This document shows positions 42,826-55,834 of a DNA stretch of 64,000 nt, one piece after another (position 1 is the first letter of the stretch; each line of letters starts with the position of its first letter). The notes under the pieces are model-generated. The model did not search any database and was not told the DNA's origin. It saw only the letters and a list, made by a program, of their open reading frames with translations. Both the position numbers and the translations under genes were made by a program. This DNA comes from Carallia brachiata (lineage: Eukaryota; Streptophyta; Magnoliopsida; Malpighiales; Rhizophoraceae), in NCBI GenBank assembly GCA_021464245.1, contig JADCRB010000114.1, positions 3,286,001 to 3,350,000 of the forward strand. The letters are read 5' to 3'.

Positions 42826-45610
42826 TGATCTACCATGCTTAAACATCATTACAAGTACAAAAGATCATTACAAAAAGAAGTTGAAAGCTAACTAGAAGAT
42901 TCAAGTTGAACACTTGCTTAGTTGCTGGAAAAAGGTTACTGCAACTGCCATATCAGCAAAATGAACCTTCCCTTTCACAAGCACAATGTTCAAGGCCAAT
43001 CTTCATTACACTCTTCAAAAAGAAAAAAAAGAAAGCTGGGCTTTCTTGTTTGAATCCAAGAACCCTGGTTTTTTGCGCCAGTGCCAAGACATAGGACGTG
43101 GGTTCTAACGAATGGAAGGAATAAAAATCTCAAATAGGAAAGAAGCTCCCGCTGGGCATTGGCCGACGTTTAAATATTGTTAATGTTAATTCAAAGTTAT
43201 ATTTATCAAAAAAAACTATTAATTAAATTAAAAGTCTCCTAGGTCAGAATTGAGAATTTTACATTTGCGGACTCCAAAGATTGAGTGTCGTGATAACCCG
43301 TACTCCTTAGTTTTGAATGTAATGATCTACGACCCTCGACTAACAGATATTAGTCAAACTAAACAGAATGAGAAAAATGTCATGTCCATCCTCCCATGTA
43401 TAGGTTGCTTGATAAAGCTTCTTCTCCTTCTCTCTCTAAACCCTCGCCACTGTGTCCCGCCAAATTTCATATCTTTACTGCTATGAAAGGCATATCAGTC
43501 GCAATAAATCTCACTTTATTGATCAATCTATAACGTCTATTTTTTTTCCAAGAATTATATCTTGTTGTTCATGAACGTACAACTGCTCTAACAAGAATCG
43601 TCTTTTTAAGGCTACGTAATCCCACCAAAACTTCATCAAAGTCAAGTATTTTTGGGACGAAAAACTAAAGTTTCTCAAAATGCGCATCCCGCTTGGTCGC
43701 CATTAGCTTGACAAGCTTGGAGATAGATAAAACGGGAAAAAAAAAAAAAAAAACACGAATTCCTCCAACTTCACCCTCAAATCTGCATAGCTGAGGTAGA
43801 GACGGAAAAGCTACAGTCAATGAATTAAGAATTTAAGAATCATCAAGCAAATGGATACAACATAATCCTCACTGCACACTAATCAATCCCTCACAATAGG
43901 CCCCGATTAGACTTTTGACAAAAAACTAGTCCTGAGACACGTCAATTCCATAACATGCAACTTGTTAGTATCCCATCATCCAAACTATAGCTCTGTTTAT
44001 GATCGAGCAGCCACGGGATACTGGTGAGGATGGGAGTTAAGATGCAGTAGTCTTGCTATTTGGCACCAAGTTGATTTGCACGAGAGAAGTTTGGATCAAT
44101 GCTGCATAGAACTCAATGGTTGATTGTCTTTTCTACTTGGCTAGAACATCGTGAAAGTGAAATGAGGTGGAATGTGGAGTGAGCTCATTTAGTCGGTGTT
44201 TTGCTAGAAATATATAAAGGAGGTATTTTGTTGGGACGGACTCTGCTTCTGAGTGCATCGTTGAGAGAGCTATTGATTCAAGATGAGGATTTGAAAATGT
44301 TTACTTGGCCGAAATAAAGGACCCCTCTGGGGATGCCCGGATGGCGAGAATCGGCTCTTTTTGGCGCTGAGGCAGAGAAGGTTGATTTCCTTCTTTCTGC
44401 ATTTCAAATTGTATCCCCTATCATGACATTGTGAAAGTTGCACGGACAAGCTTGTGGAATTCGAAAATTGGCCAGAGGACCGTCACTGGTGTCAAACACA
44501 ATGCAACAATGTTCAGGTTCTTTCTTCCCCGTCTCTAGAGTTTTGGACAAAGAATTATTACATAATTCATAGTTTTGTTAAAAACGGAAAGGAAAGAAAA
44601 AAACGGAGAAAAGGAAATCAATGCAACAAATTGGAATCTATAAAGCTCTCCACCATTGTCTCCAGTGATGAAGATGTGGATTAGAGGCATTTTGGTCTCA
44701 CAATGGCATTTACCATGACATTTGGAAACAATTTCAAATATTTTTTAACAGTTCCTTAAAGGTGGTGTCAACTGTTACCGCACTGAAACTATAGGATGCA
44801 GGTTATTACATGTAAAAATAGGAGGTGTGACTTGTTATTGCACCCAATGTATGAGATGTGCAATGTAAATTTTTAAAGATCTTTTAGTCTTTGAAACGCG
44901 CTGACATTTTTTTGCCTTTAGGAGATGTTCACATTTTGTTTTGATTAAGTGGCTTTGAGTAAGACTCCAATTTAACAAATTCAATTTTGAAGATGGCTCA
45001 ATGGAGTCATATGTCATTGCTGGATATATTAACATTAAGTTTAAAGTTCAATTTTTCCACTGTGTTTTTGTATTTTTTAAATCTCGCATTACATATAATG
45101 TGTTTTTTTTAAAATTAGTCTAAAATAGTGATTTCGTTGGACTAATTTGGCACTTCCGTTATTTTTACCATTAGACATCTTGACATAAAACTACCTTACA
45201 TGTCACGTCATAAGTTTTCATACATATTATGGCATGTTAGAAAAGATTGATGACCCTACATTTTATAAAAATTATTAATAATTTTTTTGCAAAGAATTGA
45301 AAATTAATTTTTTTAAAGACAGATAAATAAAAAGAAAAAAACAAAATAATTAAATATTCTATTGAATGGTTCGAAAAGCCATTTTTCTGGCCCAAAAACA
45401 AAAAAAGAGCAAACATCATGGATTTTGAGTGGTTCACAAGAATCATAAACAAGAAACAAGTTTGGATTTGGGATATTTAGTAGCTGGCAGTGGCACTTGT
45501 TTTCCTGGTTCATAGTTCCCACTTAATTGTTGCAAAACCCAACACAACAACTACCGCTGCCGCCACAACTATTAGCATATCCTCTTTTCGTCCCAAATCC
45601 GAAAGACCAA
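42826..45610. other. Intergenic DNA, no gene recognised
   Basis: AT-rich with stop codons in all frames. Includes a poly-A tract near 43738-43753. I see no coding homology, tRNA or clear repeat end. Some of 42826-43345 may belong to the copia LTR if its outer edge is farther out than assumed. Confidence 0.6.
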
Positions 45611-45887
45611 TGTAACAGAAACAACGAAAAGGAAAGGTAGAATCGGAAAGAAGACAGAATTTAGAGAAATTGAGAGGAAAGAGAAATTAGATTGGATTCA
45701 TAACCAACTTGTCATTACATCATTCAGGCATACAACATTGCTACATAAGATTACTCTCATTCACAGTCGAATGTAGTAAGCTAAAATTTAAAACCTGCTC
45801 CTTATTTAGTATGGGCCTTTGGACCTTAAATGGGCTAACTACTAAACTACTAGGCCTCAATGGACCTTACAACCAAGAATCTTAACA
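45611..45887 (-). repeat. Ty3/gypsy 3' LTR
   Basis: 277 bp, starting TGTTAAGATTC on the minus strand directly after the polypurine tract and ending CTGTTACA. The TG...CA ends and the position after pol and the purine tract support the call. No second LTR is in the window. Confidence 0.7.
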
Positions 45888-45926
45888 GCTCCCTCATCTT
45901 CAAACGATCTGTGTCCCTAGGGATCT

Positions 45927-46660
45927 TCAGAACTGGAAAGTAGGAAATTCAGACTTCATGAAAGAGAGGTCTTCCCATGTAGCCTCATCAAGAGACAGAT
46001 TAGGCCATTGAACTAGGACTTGGATCGCAGCCATTTTCTTCCTCTACACCAGGCGATGATCCAGTATAGTAAGAGGTTCGACTTTTAATTGACCGTTATT
46101 GCCCACCATTGGTAGCTGCTGAAACACCTTAGCAGTAGGACCAAGGGATTTCTTCAAGAGAGAGACATGAAAAACTGGGTGGACCGCATTGTCAGTAAGG
46201 GAGTTTAAGCTTGTAGGCAACAAAACCAGTCTTCTCCAAAACTTGGTAAGGCTCGTAAAATTTTGAAGCCAGCTTCAAATTGCTACGAATAATGATGGTT
46301 GTCTGGTAGCATGACTGAAGCTTCAAGAAGACCATATCCCCAACTTCAAAAGGCCGTTCAATATGCTTCTGGTCGGCATAAAACTTAATGTGTTGTTGTG
46401 CCCTTTGACGCTGTTCTTTAAGTAAAGTTGAGAGCACCTGTCGTTCTTTATAGAACTCTGCAAGTGAGGCTATTAGATTGCCACCAATCTGAAGAGTAGA
46501 TAGTTGCGGGCGAGGGTGGCCGTTTAAAGCTTCAAATGGCTGAATGAAAGGTGGTATTATACCACCATTCGATTGAAGGAAGCCATTGGTGCCATAGCTT
46601 GTGGCGTAAGATGCACATGCAGCGTAAATACCCCTCCACACAAGGGACTTTCAAACACCA
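45927..46660 (-). pseudogene. Ty3/gypsy integrase C-terminal fragment
   Basis: Reads CVEGYLRCMC, WLPSIEWWYNTTFHSAI, then in another frame PPFEALNGHPRPQL, the helix LKEQRQRAQQHIKFYADQKH, FEVGDMVFLKLQ and KFYEPYQVLEKTG, which is the integrase end and SH3-like tail of plant gypsy elements. Farther down, QWPNLSLDEATWEDLSFM and FPTFQF followed by TGA at 45927 match the usual end of pol. At least two frame changes and several stops are present. Confidence 0.88.
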
Positions 46661-48130
46661 CCCCTTCTTCCTCAATATCAGTTCTCGTGTTTTCTTAATT
46701 ATCACTTGAAGTTGTTGGAGTGCTAGCATCTATGTTTTCCTCATCTTCAAGTAAGCCTTCATCTACATTACCTGAAGCCATTTCATTGCTCTACCAAACC
46801 CTGAAAATGATAAAGTCTAGTAAGTCAACTCGCACCTCCAACATGGGTTAAAGCTTAAGACCAACAGTTGTAATGCCAACCATTTTAAAAATATTGTCGC
46901 TATGTTGTTCTAACCACCAAACTATCTATGCATTCTACATCTTTTTTACTGCTTATGCAACCAACATTCCACTATCGTTACAAAATTACTATTGCTGCGC
47001 AAATAATTGAGACCCAATACAACTTCATTACTGGCAGCTGTCCTTCCCCAAATAATTTCCACCAATTACATTTCTAAAAAATTTTATCTTCTATTCCTCC
47101 CTCATTTTCGACCTCTAACTGTAATTCAACAAGTCGAGCTAATTCTTAGCCTCCCATACCCAATGCTAGAGAAATTTCAAAAATTTAATGCAACAATTTG
47201 AGTACTTAGATGCTTGCCTTCCACAATTTTCCTTTCTTTCAAATTCCAGCCTTTTGGGTCTCAATCAAATTGACATTATCACTTGTACTACCTGATCTCA
47301 TTCCCCATCACTTTTGGAGCTCAACGCCATATTTTTTTAATAACGAACATTACGGGCATTTAGGACTAAATACCTCTACTTTTCCACTGCATTGCAACCT
47401 ACTTCCCTCGATTCCGAAAATGGTGCCCCCATCTTTTAGGTCTTCTGCTATTTGACAAATGTGTCCACAAACTTTTCCTCTTTTACATCCAAATCCACTA
47501 AGCACTCCAATGCCTCCCATATATTTTGTTTATATCTCTGCCCAATTCCGTCATTTCGCAAAACTTGCACTTTTCCGGTACTGTAGTTGACCTGCGTGGC
47601 CCCACCAATGGTCTCCGTTCTATCCACCTTATTGGGTCACCCATCGTAAACTTGACTTACATTCTGACTATTTTTAATGTTTTTGTTTTATTTAAGATTC
47701 TCAGAATTAAACTGATTATTAAATTGAAAAGTTAAGAGATTTAAAATTCAACTGATTCGACCGATAAAATCGCGGTTAAATTAATAAAATTAGTATTTAA
47801 TATTAAATATATAAAAATTAAATTTTTATATAACTTATATAATTATATAAAATATTATATTATATAATAATGATAATAAATATTTAAAATAAAGTATATT
47901 TTAAGAATTATATTAATATTTACATACATTAAGGATATTACAATTAGTATATTTAACAAAATATAATTTATAAAAAATTAATTGAAAAAATAATATTTAT
48001 AAATAGTGATTAAATATTAATTTTTAAATTTTAAAGATTAAATTGAAAATTTTAATCAATTGATGACTAAATTAAAATTTTTAGTTAAAATTAGAGTTTT
48101 AATTATAATTTAGATAAAATTTTAAGTCAA
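46661..48130. other. Intergenic DNA, no gene recognised
   Basis: AT-rich. 46680-46800 translates on the minus strand to a short acidic stretch that does not continue the gypsy integrase; I cannot assign it. 47760-48130 is nearly pure A/T with many ATTTAAAT-type words. Confidence 0.5.
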
Positions 48131-48139
48131 ATTATAATT

Positions 48140-48400
48140 TAAAATTTTTTGGTTTAAATTGAACCGGTTCAACCGGTCCGATTTTTTGCAGGTTTTCCTG
48201 ATTTTTAACCGATTTTTCCGATTTTTGACCGATTTTTTCCGATTCGGTTTGAATTCCATTTTTAAACTTGAACCGGACCAAACTTAGGACCGGTTCCCAA
48301 TTTTTTCGGTTGAATCGACCGGTCCAGTCCGGTTCTTAATTCATTGGTTTTATTAGGTCAATCTCAGTGGCCGACCTATTTCATCCCTACCCACTCTGTC
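48140..48400. repeat. CCGGTT-rich repeat
   Basis: Dense repeats of GAACCGGTT, ACCGGTCC and CCGATTTTT words in both orientations. This composition is common in non-autonomous DNA elements of dicots. The end toward 48380 reads, on the minus strand, GGGATGAAATAGG, which could be a terminus. I could not find a convincing pair of ends. Confidence 0.5.
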
Positions 48401-50170
48401 TTGCTTCGATCGGCCATTGTGGTTCACCGCAGATGTTTCCTCAATCTTGCTTTTCGAGTTTCAACTCAACCCAATCTAATATACTAAACATTTTATCTGT
48501 TTCCTCATAAAATACTTTGAAATATAACAAGTGAACAATTTGAATTTTTTTCTTCAATATAATATCCACAAAAATTTTAATAAACTCTTACATTTGGTTA
48601 GTTAATCTCCATTATTCCTAAAAATTAACGGTTTTTCTTATTATCTACATATATATATTTAATTGATGTAATTATATCTTTAATAAATAAATGAAAAAAA
48701 TTTCAACTTATTTTAGAAAAATACCTGCAACTTACTTTACAATATTCATGATAAAGACAAAAACTTATAAAAAAAATTACCAAATACTTCTTGCACACAC
48801 CGTACGGTACGTATTGTCATTCTCTTACGTATAGTCTTCCTGTACAACATAATGCACAATGAATTCAGATACATGTGGGCCCAGTTGACATACATTTACA
48901 CATTTGTCCTCACTTCAATTTACCTTATGACCCTTTTCTGTTTAAATCCTTAATGCAAATTCTTTGTTTTCCTATTGGTTACCCAACTTTGTCGCCACTT
49001 GCAGCTTCCTATTTGCAGCTCCGTAGTCGCCCTCTTTGTTTTTATGCTTTGCTCTTCTCTCAAATCCTGTTCGTCTGTCGATCGTGGTAATTCTTTTTTT
49101 TTTTTTCCGTCCTAAATACATGCTACTAACTGAGAAGGGGTCCTGTACAACACAATAAAAATGAGACTAAAATTAAAACCTTGTGATTTGTATATTCTAA
49201 GTTTAAGCAATTACTGTAGCATTTAATAACATTCAAGAGTTCTGGATGTAGATTGAAACCTCTTTTAAAAAACTTAATGATGCACTATGGTTATTAATTT
49301 TGACCCCAATAAATGAATCGTGATTATTAAACTAGAATTAATTTGAACCAATATATGTAAATGTACTGTCTCATACAATAAACTAAATCCCCTACTATAC
49401 AAATGTTTTTACTAGACAATAGAATTCAATTCATTCTTTTATTTTAAATCAAAAAAAGAGAAAAGAATTCATTTACTATATGAATTAAATTGAATTGTGC
49501 TTTAGACATTTATAGTTTCTTCTCAGAAAAAAAAAATGTTATATTGATGATTTACACACTACAGGAAAAGCTGCATTAAGATCAATATCCACAATCATAA
49601 GCCCACAATAACTTCTTGAAAGAGATACCGGAAGATGGCACAAGGTCCATGTGAAGCTGAAGCATCGACCTGAGCTCCTCAGCTAATGCTTCGTATTTGC
49701 ACTTACGAGTAGTCTTTTGTGGTTTTTGTACATTGCAGTTTTATCCCATTTTACTTTTATTTACGGTTTACGCTGCCTTATCTCTCGGAAGTCTTCTTTG
49801 GTAATGTAAGACTATCACATTTAAGTTAAAACAGCAAGGGGATAGATGGTGTACTGGATATAATAGAGATTCATGAAGTTGTACATGACAATGCTCCTTT
49901 TGTTTTTCAGACAGTATAATGCATATTAGTGCATAATTTGTTGTTAAGATCAAACAGACAATGGAAACAACGAATGAACTTGTTGCTGCTTATTTGACAG
50001 GATAAGAGTTATGGAATAAATCGTGAACCATTTTTCAAATCACAAACCTTTAAAACTTACTAACTCATTCTTGACTGTTATGCAGATGATGTGAATAAGT
50101 GGCTAGCCACAAAAGCGAGACCAGATAACTTAGGCGAGTTTGGTTATGCTACATTAGAAGACATGTGGAC
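48401..50170. other. Low-coding region with exon-like fragments
   Basis: Mostly AT-rich. Two pieces look more like coding sequence than their surroundings: minus strand 49590-49712, with KYEALAEELRSMLQLHMD; and plus strand 50088-50192, with NKWLATKARPDNLGEFGYAT, preceded by a good splice-acceptor-like TTATGCAG. They are on opposite strands and I do not recognise either protein. Confidence 0.3.
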
Positions 50171-50439
50171 GCCACGTTATCAGCTACTTTGAAAGGATAA
50201 GTGACACAGACTTTACCGTAAACTTATTCTAACAATTCGTCCAAAATATATTTGTATATGTTCTACAAAAGTGACCTTGACACCTTATTTTAGAGCTACG
50301 GAAATTTTATTTTTTTGAATAAGAAAAATAAGTATTCACAAATATGTTATTTATAATATTTGTGGGTTAATATCAACTATTAAACTGTTAATATCCTCAT
50401 TCAATCTCAACAATAGAAAAAATCCATCAACCAAGTATT

Positions 50440-50645
50440 AGTAAGGCCTAACATAACTTTACTATAACAGATCACCGTAATTGTCGAGTTTAAAACCTGA
50501 CAGTCAACCCATCAGTCCATCAAACCCAATTGGGCAAGAAAATCCATTTGTTGTAATATATGAGACGAATGCCAGCACAAAGATTAGAACCTAAGTCGGC
50601 TATGTAGAATGTAAGCCGAATCACCACGCAAGCTACCATCTCATA
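50440..50645 (-). repeat. tRNA-related SINE-like element
   Basis: On the minus strand a box A-like TAGCTTGCGTGG (50624-50635) is followed 44 nt later by a box B-like GGTTCTAATC (50582-50591), the spacing found in tRNA genes. Between them TCGGCT ... AGCCGA can form a 6-bp stem. There is no full cloverleaf, so a tRNA-derived SINE head is likelier than a tRNA gene. The 3' limit is a guess. Confidence 0.5.
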
Positions 50646-51400
50646 TGATAAGTTTAACCCTTTTAAAAGTTATTGACAAAAAAAAAAAAAAATCTGAAAA
50701 AAAAACCACTCTCCGCTGCTAACCACAAGGTCGCCACCACTGACCACAGTGATAAAAGTATATCAATTCAACCCTCAAACACCACCACCCCCCCGCGGCA
50801 ACTCCATATAGGGTAGATAATTTTTCCATGGTAAAAGCATAGAAGGTTGGAAAATAAAAGAAAACAATAGAGAGGTCAGTTAAAAACAACTAGATCACGG
50901 TTAAAAATGGGGCGCAATAGTGAAAAAGTAATTCAAAGAGTTGAAATTCAGATATGTTATTTTTTAGGACAATTGTACTGATAAAATTTTACCCTCACAA
51001 AGAGTTGAAACCAGGAACAAAATTTGTCCACATAAGCAAACTCCTTCGTCCCAACCTTTGGCAACAAATCCAACAGATGGACAAATTAGCAAACCCCTTC
51101 ATATGCATAACCTATAGTATACATACACATCCCAGCACTTAATAATTGATACAAACGTTCTTCCGCTAGTTATCACAATCTTCTTAGCACTGAAGCTTAG
51201 TTCTCTATCAGTACGAGGAATTCTTCATTAGTCATCATTCACATCAGAGCACGTTTGGTATTTTCCTATTATCTCTAGATAAGACACTTTAATGCTGGAC
51301 ATAGACTTCAAAGGATCCCAGCAAAGACTGACCTACCACAATAGGGAGCCAGTCCAAATCTATAGCACGTTACTCCTGTCGTCAATATTTTCCCCTTCTG
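50646..51400. other. Intergenic and 3' flank of RING-CH gene
   Basis: A14 run near 50679, a C-rich stretch near 50785, otherwise no feature. The last 150-200 bp before 51402 should contain the 3' UTR of the minus-strand gene that follows. Confidence 0.5.
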
Positions 51401-51401
51401 C

Positions 51402-54400
51402 TCATAGCAGACCTAAATTTTTCAGCTGCTGAACATGCTCTGGTGGGAGGGAAGGAGGAGACCAATCTGATCCTGTCATCTCACCATCAACATCCTCCAC
51501 AACATATTCCTGATAAAGTACACCGCCATTTGGCAAGAAAATCAAGTCATGGTACACTATTCAAACAAAATCATATGGGCAACAAGAAGAGAATCCATAT
51601 GTAGTAGCACCCAATGACATTAACCATGAGATATTAAAACTTCTGGGCATGAACCATCTCTTAGCCAATATGATAATTAAAATTTGAGAAATTCACAGTA
51701 CACAATAACTTTTGGATCTCTCATTTGACCCACAGATGTTACCATTTAAATCAAAACTATATTTGTGTGCTTCTCCGGTTCATGGACATTTGACATATCC
51801 CCATGCTATAATACAAAGCAAGCTTGGCTCCACTTACAGAGCTTAGTATTAGCACCAACCAAGTCAATCTGTCCCATAACTTATACTTTTTCTAAGAACA
51901 CTAATATTGAATTTGGAGGTGGTTGATCTTTATCAATTTCAGCTAAGATTTTAACGGCAAGAAATTGTAACCGAATTTCCTTATTTGGTTGGAAATCCTC
52001 AATTAGTGCACCATACAATGACATGGCAGCATATTGTACAGATCCACAGACAGTTTATGCCACTCACCTTTGTGAGCATCCTTTTTGCCAGTATGTGATA
52101 GTGCCGCTGCCAAATTCGTTGGCCGACCATTGTAGCCACCAAAACACTGTAAAATATTCCAATCACGGTAAATAATCCCAGCACAACCAATGCCAAGATG
52201 AATAATAGCGGTAGCCCTGCTTCACCAGCACCTCCTAAACAACCACATTCACCAGCCGCACTAGCACAACTTTCAAAGCATGTGGTACAGTCAGTCCACA
52301 TACACAATGTTCCAGGTAAATGGCAGTCTGCACACATTCTGCAGGACAAGGAAAACCAAAGTCAACTGTACCATCAGTATGTTGGTTTCTGAAGCAGAAC
52401 TACCAGACTAGTAAAGGATGACCAAGCATTGTATACTGTACACTCGATGCTTCATAAAATCCAGGCTAAACAAAATCCTGAGCTAAGGTTACATGATGAG
52501 ATTATAGAACTCATGGATATCCAGAAGTCCCTTTTCACATACTATGCCTCAGTCATCAAGAAAAAGGCAAAACAAGGGCAAATTGAAGGCACAAATAATG
52601 TTGCACTCGTGTGATTCAACACAAGGATCGATTTTCTTACCATGCAATCACAACAACAGAGGGATTTCCCCAACATGTCTGGAGAGGGAAGAGAAGGGGA
52701 CTGACGTGAAGAGTTTTGAACTAATTAAAGACATAAGCATAAATGTATACATGTACTCGTATAGCAATATCTTACAATAAAATCTCCATGAAATCATTAG
52801 TAAGGGATAAGTTGATGAACCCTGCCAGAAGGATTTCTCCAAGATGGAGATTGTATACCAAGAAAAGATTATAGAACCTTAATGCAAAAGAAGACAGGTC
52901 CTAGAATCCAAGACAGCATGTAAAACAAATCCATAGCAACAGTAAGAGCTTTATTCATATACTTTGTTAAAGAACAGAAGGTAACAAAAATGGTTATACA
53001 GCTGTTACTTTCTGCAGTGGAAATTCGATATCACGATTGCCTGCATTAAAAGTTCAAATCACTTTACTTAGTGCCCCCCTCCTCTGTGAGGGCTCCCTCT
53101 CTCTCTTCCCCTCTCTCTCTCTCACTAAAACACACACAAACACACTCTCTCTCTCTCTCTCTCTCTCTAATACAAACACATATACGTGTATCAAAGGCTT
53201 AAAAAACAACATCACTGTCATCATTTCAGACAAAACAAAAGTGAAGTAGACCAACTAATCATCCTTGCAGCTCAAATAAGCACAATGCCAGCAGTAAAAT
53301 TCAAACTAGATCAAGCTTTTGCAAGAATACAAGATTATACCCGGGCTGACAGCAACATAGGCACAATTCTCGACAAGGCTGAGCTAAATCATTACGCACT
53401 CTTCGATCATAGCAAGTAATGAAGCACCCAGATAAGCCCAACAGTGCAAAGAAAAGAAGAGCTCCTGTCAAAGAGATCCATCAAAGTATTGATCTAAAGA
53501 GCGAAGTGAAATATTAGAATAAACAAATAACATGAAAACTTGGCTCACATGTCTTCACTTTGTTTTATTACATCAACATTTTTTTACAGCCTTTGTAAGG
53601 CAAAAAGTGAATGCTAGTTTCCTACTTATTTCATCACAAATATGGCAACAAGTAGAACAAATGGTTCAATTCTTAAAAAGCAAGTAGCAACATACAAATT
53701 ATGAGTCACATAGAACATGTCCACAAACAGATACAGTTCACCATGAACTGTCAGCAATCAAACAAAGCTTTACTTGATTGTACTATATAATTTGTCAAGA
53801 AAAAAAAAGGGTAAAAAAGAAGAAAAGGAACTACCACGTTGTTGCAGCAAAAACCTCAAACAAGCAAATCCTTTTGGCAACCAAAAACAAAAATCACAAC
53901 AATTTTGATGGGCATGAGAATTCTTACAAACAACGAGGAAGCATGCATTGACAGGCATTATCATTAATATCAGATTAAGTTACTGAACTATTACCACAAA
54001 TATAATAGAAACTGAGCTCACTGTCAAAGCCCCATGCAAGACGAAGCCAAGAGTGTTGATATCTGTCAATTAAACACACCAAATATGCCAGTGAGGCAAT
54101 TACCTGCGCAGAATCAATAAAAATCTATAACAGCAAAATCCCAAGAAGAGAAGAGATTAAATATTATTGAAAAAATTCATAGGAACCAATGACATACAAA
54201 CTGAACAGTCAGAAATATAAACACAATGTCTCTAGTCACAAAGAATCGAAATTTTAAAGTACGCCATTTCCTATCAGCAGCAACATGAACTCGCAAATGG
54301 TAAGGAGCCTTGCAGGTTGTGCAATGGGCAAATGCAAAGCCTTCCTGCAATAATTCAAGGAAAAAGAATATTGTAAAAATTAGGTTATTCTGGAGTACAT

Positions 54401-55625
54401 CACCATATAAGTCTAACCAAATTCATGAACTAAATCAACTAAAACCAACACTCAATGCAAAGTACATACTTTGTCAGTGTTTTCTTTTTTTTTTTTTTCA
54501 TTTTCTTTTTATTAAGAAATCAATGTATATGACACCTTTTGGTCATAAAATGGACAGCTTCCAGCATGATTTAATTGGGTCACAAATACAACACACATCA
54601 GGTTATGGAGAGTGCCAGCAATTGTTGATAAACATATAAAGACATCTATGTCACTAAGCTCAAACGAGAAACATCAGAACAGATTATGAACCCCAATTTG
54701 AAATCTATACCCAAAAAATTGGAAATAAAATCCGTACCCTAACAGCTCGCCAGTGATCCAAACATTCCCGATGCACATACTTTGAAGTCCCTTTGCACTT
54801 ACATGGTGCAATAAAATCTCTCCCTGACAGGAAAACAATAATCATTATCAGCCTGAAGCACTGCACGTGAAAATAAAGCTTGCTTACAAAGAGCTTAACA
54901 GTACAGTGGCTACATAGGATGTCAATATTCTATAGGGTATTCCCAGTGCACAAGGATCCCACACTCGTGGGTCTGACAAAGTGTCAGATGTACTGTCGCC
55001 AACCACTAAAACACGTTAGATTTCTACAAAAACCCTAATGAAATACGAAGCGCGTAGATTCAGGACTCTCGTCCTCGTTTCTCTGTAAACAACAGTCAAA
55101 AATATCCACAAAAAAAAAAATAAAAATAAAACAGACAGCTGCATATTTCTTCAAATATCAACTCTCGCTGCTTTCAACAGTTAAGACACCTATAACACTA
55201 GTTATGAAGAAAGAAAGAAGTACGTCAAACTCCGGAACTAACAATCTTTACTATCTTAACCTTAAAATTCCACATTCCCAAAAACAAGCAAAGGAAAAAC
55301 TCAAACACCCACATGCAATGTGAAACGCCAATTTCAGAAAAATATTCAATTTTAGCCGGAACCAAAAAATTACAAAAGAAACCCAATTAAAGTTTTTTCA
55401 AAAAAAGTGCGAGGCGACAGATGGGAAAAAAAAAGCAATCGAAAAAAATTTAGGAACTTGAGGTTGGGGCGGGGAGTGGGGGGACGTTAAGAAACTACCG
55501 TCGGTTTCGAGGCAAATTCGGCACTGAATTTGGTCGCCAGGCCCGGCCTCGAGGTCGATCTGGGTGGGCTCAGTGATCGGAGATGGAGGGACAAGTGGCG
55601 AAGAAGAATCCAAATGATCAGCCAT
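51402..55625 (-). CDS. RING-CH (MARCH-type) membrane E3 ubiquitin ligase, 7 exons
   Basis: Spliced gene on the minus strand, reconstructed by reading. Coding exons: 55625-55499, 54823-54738, 54344-54198, 54103-53995, 53464-53341, 52338-52068, 51509-51402. All introns are GT-AG, phases agree, and the sum is 972 nt, or 323 residues. The RING-CH finger has all eight ligands in C4HC3 order: C35, C38, C50, C52, H60, C63, C79, C82. Such domains recruit an E2 enzyme to ubiquitinate membrane proteins. Predicted membrane segments lie near 111-132, 152-174 and 240-268, with a cysteine-rich loop (about 174-230) between the last two. The C-terminus ends in a conserved-looking acidic and proline tail. The start at 55625 (MADHL) was chosen over an in-frame ATG at 55658, because family members usually begin close to this point. 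The substrate is unknown. No lesion is seen. Confidence 0.93.
53145..53168. repeat. (CT)12 microsatellite in intron 5
   Basis: Perfect CT repeat inside the fifth intron of the RING-CH gene, next to further CT and CA runs from about 53090. Likely length-polymorphic. Confidence 0.95.
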
Positions 55626-55780
55626 TTGACAACTTGATTCAATAGCAATAATTACCAATGGTTACAAATTAGTCTTCCCTCAAATCTGAATCCCTCTCGC
55701 CTCGCTCTCCTTCTTCCTCTCCGTCTCTCTGCTCTCAGCGCAGGCCTCTGACCCTACCGTCAAATTTTTCTAACTTTTGT
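55626..55780 (-). promoter_or_regulatory. 5' leader and proximal promoter of RING-CH gene
   Basis: The stretch upstream of the start codon is rich in CT on the + strand (GA on the coding strand), typical of plant leaders. It contains an upstream in-frame ATG at 55658. No clear TATA box other than the AT microsatellite beyond it. Confidence 0.5.
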
Positions 55781-55783
55781 CAG

Positions 55784-55786
<3 letters not shown>

Positions 55787-55828
<42 letters not shown>
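55787..55828. repeat. (AT)21 microsatellite
   Basis: Perfect AT repeat 160 bp upstream of the start codon of the RING-CH gene. Confidence 0.95.

Positions 55829-55834
<6 letters not shown>

Larger units (their letters stand above)
45611..46660 (-). mobile_element. 3' end of a Ty3/gypsy retrotransposon
   Basis: Minus-strand remnant: end of integrase, C-terminal tail, polypurine tract (GATGAGGGAGC at about 45888-45898) and LTR. The 5' part of the element is absent; similarity fades above about 46660. Frameshifts break the integrase near 46540 and 46195. Confidence 0.85.

Noticed and set aside
50582..50645. Functional tRNA gene
   Set aside because: No acceptor stem or complete cloverleaf can be drawn; only promoter-box similarity remains.
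52198..52392. Plus-strand small frame inside the RING-CH gene
   Set aside because: It is antisense to exon 6, whose frame, splice sites and motifs are well supported.
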